The position numbers and the translations under genes are program-made. 64,000 nucleotides of DNA from Halobacteriales archaeon QS_4_69_34. GTDB lineage: Archaea; Halobacteriota; Halobacteria; Halobacteriales; Halococcaceae. Location of the stretch: NCBI GenBank assembly GCA_003021045.1, contig PXRN01000010.1, positions 124,001-188,000 of the forward strand. Reading direction: 5' to 3'. Below, piece by piece: positions 62,877 to 64,000 of the stretch. The first letter of the stretch is position 1. Every line of letters begins with the position of its first letter. Under the pieces are notes generated by a model. It did no database searches, was not told the DNA's origin, and saw only the letters and a program-made list of their open reading frames with translations.

Positions 62877-63944
62877 ATGCAACGACGGGAGTTCGTCGGG
62901 GCCATCGGTGCTGGAGTAGCCGCTACCGGCGCGACTGTCGCGATGACGAGTGTGGACGGCGTGAGCGCCCTCGCTTCGAACCCGGGACGCGATCCGCCCG
63001 GCGCGCTGTTCGAGGCCGGCACCGCCGTCAGGTCCATCGACCCAGCCGATCCATCGCTGGCGACGCACGTCGGCGGGTTCGGCACCTGTGAGGGGTGCCC
63101 GACGACGCGGGTCCGCGAGGGCGATCAGCTCTCGGCGCGCTCGTTCGTCGTCGTCGACGAGGACCGCACTGCGGCCGCCGCGGTCGCCGTGGTCGACGTC
63201 CAGGGCTGGTTCGCCGGCTACAAGCAGGGGTCCTACGGCATCACCGACCTCCGCCGAGAGGTCGCGGCCACCCTCTCGAAGCCGCGCGAGGCGGGCGGTA
63301 TCGGCGTCGAAACGAGCCCGGGCGACGTCCTCGTGCAGGCGACACACGGCCACGCGACGCCTTCGATCGTCGGGATCTGGGGCGAGACGAACGAGGAGTA
63401 CCTCGACTACGTCTACGAGCAGACCCGCGACGCCATCGTCGAGGCCGCCCGGACGACGGAGCCGGCGCTCCTCGAAACCGCGACCGCCGGCGTGAAGTTC
63501 GTCAACAACGTCGTGCTCGGCCAGCCCAACTCGAACGAGGGCTGGCTGAAGGACGGCCAGCTCCCGATCGTCCGCGCCCGGAAGGGCGGCTACGGGACCG
63601 GAGAGACCGGCGTCGGGGAGACCCTCGGGATCTACACCCAAGTTCCGATCCGCGAGAACATCGCCTACGGGCCTGGCCTCTCGGAGATGACCACCGGCTA
63701 CTTCGGCGCGGCCGCCCGGTGGCTCGAAGCCGAACTCGGCGGGACCGCCGTCGTCGGCCCCAGCACGCTCGGCGATCAGGTCTCCCCGATGCAGGGCGAT
63801 CCCGGTCGGCTGCCCGACGCCGACGAGTCGTGGACGCTGACGGTCGAGATCGAGGACGCCCACCACGTCACCGCGAGCGCGGCGGCCCCGACCACGACCT
63901 GCGCGACGGCCGAGGAGCGGACGCTTCCGTCCATCACACCGTAG
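62877..63944 (+). CDS. Tat-exported ceramidase-like protein, possibly shortened at the C-terminus
   Basis: 355 residues. Twin-arginine signal MQRREFVGAIGAGVAATGAT. The body opens AGTAVRSIDPADPSLATHVG and contains SFVVVDEDRTAAAAVAVVDV, VLVQATHGHATPSIVGIW and TGYFGAAARWLEAELG, which resemble the N-terminal catalytic domain of neutral/alkaline ceramidases (metal-binding THxH region). The last 30 residues (VTASAAAPTTTCATAEERTL) look unlike the family, so the gene may be truncated or frameshifted near 63880. Activity on ceramide is not established. Confidence 0.6.
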   Translation: MQRREFVGAIGAGVAATGATVAMTSVDGVSALASNPGRDPPGALFEAGTAVRSIDPADPSLATHVGGFGTCEGCPTTRVREGDQLSARSFVVVDEDRTAAAAVAVVDVQGWFAGYKQGSYGITDLRREVAATLSKPREAGGIGVETSPGDVLVQATHGHATPSIVGIWGETNEEYLDYVYEQTRDAIVEAARTTEPALLETATAGVKFVNNVVLGQPNSNEGWLKDGQLPIVRARKGGYGTGETGVGETLGIYTQVPIRENIAYGPGLSEMTTGYFGAAARWLEAELGGTAVVGPSTLGDQVSPMQGDPGRLPDADESWTLTVEIEDAHHVTASAAAPTTTCATAEERTLPSITP

Positions 63945-64000
63945 CGCTGCGCTACTAGCGCGCTCACAGAGCGGGGCGCGCCGCCACCCCCTCACCGCTG

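Overview
The window reads as the chromosome of an extremely halophilic archaeon (class Halobacteria). The evidence is very high GC, strongly acidic proteins, archaeal information-processing genes (radA, rpl10e, rpl31e, rpl39e, rps19e, aIF6, cbf5, NMD3, PDCD5-like, trm1), an elongator tRNA-Met with a bulge-helix-bulge intron, twin-arginine signals, and TATA boxes 24-28 nt upstream of start codons, which implies leaderless mRNAs. The genus is not determined.

Layout. 1-6.6 kb: nmd3 (cut by the left edge), htpX, pspAB, radA, a small conserved gene, two decayed genes (DUF1232 and GNAT types) and a membrane-tethered winged-helix regulator with a very long low-complexity loop. 6.7-16 kb: a YfcE-like phosphoesterase with a homopolymer frameshift, a CDF transporter, an XPD/DinG-type helicase, the haem/sirohaem operon hemC-sumT-hemD, and a RecJ-like DHH protein. 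16.9-29.4 kb: tRNA-Pro(GGG), MscS, cmk-cbf5, a Tat-exported LVIVD protein, DUF106, divergent glpK/glpA (GlpA truncated, no glpB/glpC), adk fused in frame to the remnant of a membrane-protein gene, and an ATP-grasp ligase. 29.4-31.3 kb: rpl10e, a glutathionyl-hydroquinone-reductase-like gene, tRNA-Phe(GAA).

31.3-37.4 kb is an accessory block ending at tRNA-Val(GAC). It holds a secreted dockerin-only protein next to a Tat-exported subtilase that also carries a dockerin and has Glu where the catalytic Asp should be, an RHH/small membrane protein pair, a toxin-antitoxin pair with frameshifted VapC, and several gene fragments including a SWIM-protein N-terminus. 37.9-42.1 kb: trpDFEG. 42.4-64 kb: B12-dependent ribonucleotide reductase, small zinc proteins, a DUF7115-like protein, intron-containing tRNA-Met(CAT), YihY-like protein, trm1, a SWIM protein, a site-2 protease, thiL, a UPF0104 membrane protein, rps19e, PDCD5-like gene, hisS, truA, the rpl39e-rpl31e-aif6 operon, thpR, a TPR protein with DUF424, a bacterio-opsin-activator-type regulator and a Tat-exported ceramidase-like protein.

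Two themes run across the window. First, an intergenic element family (head AGAAACCGC, middle CCTCCCCAGCCGA, tail around CTCGCGCGAGCGTTGCGC) recurs at least nine times in non-coding DNA, mostly 50-180 bp upstream of a gene and in that gene's orientation. Second, there are many decayed or frameshifted genes (DUF1232, GNAT, YfcE, AI-2E-like, VapC, SWIM, zinc-finger fragments). Either this genome is shedding genes or the assembly has homopolymer errors.
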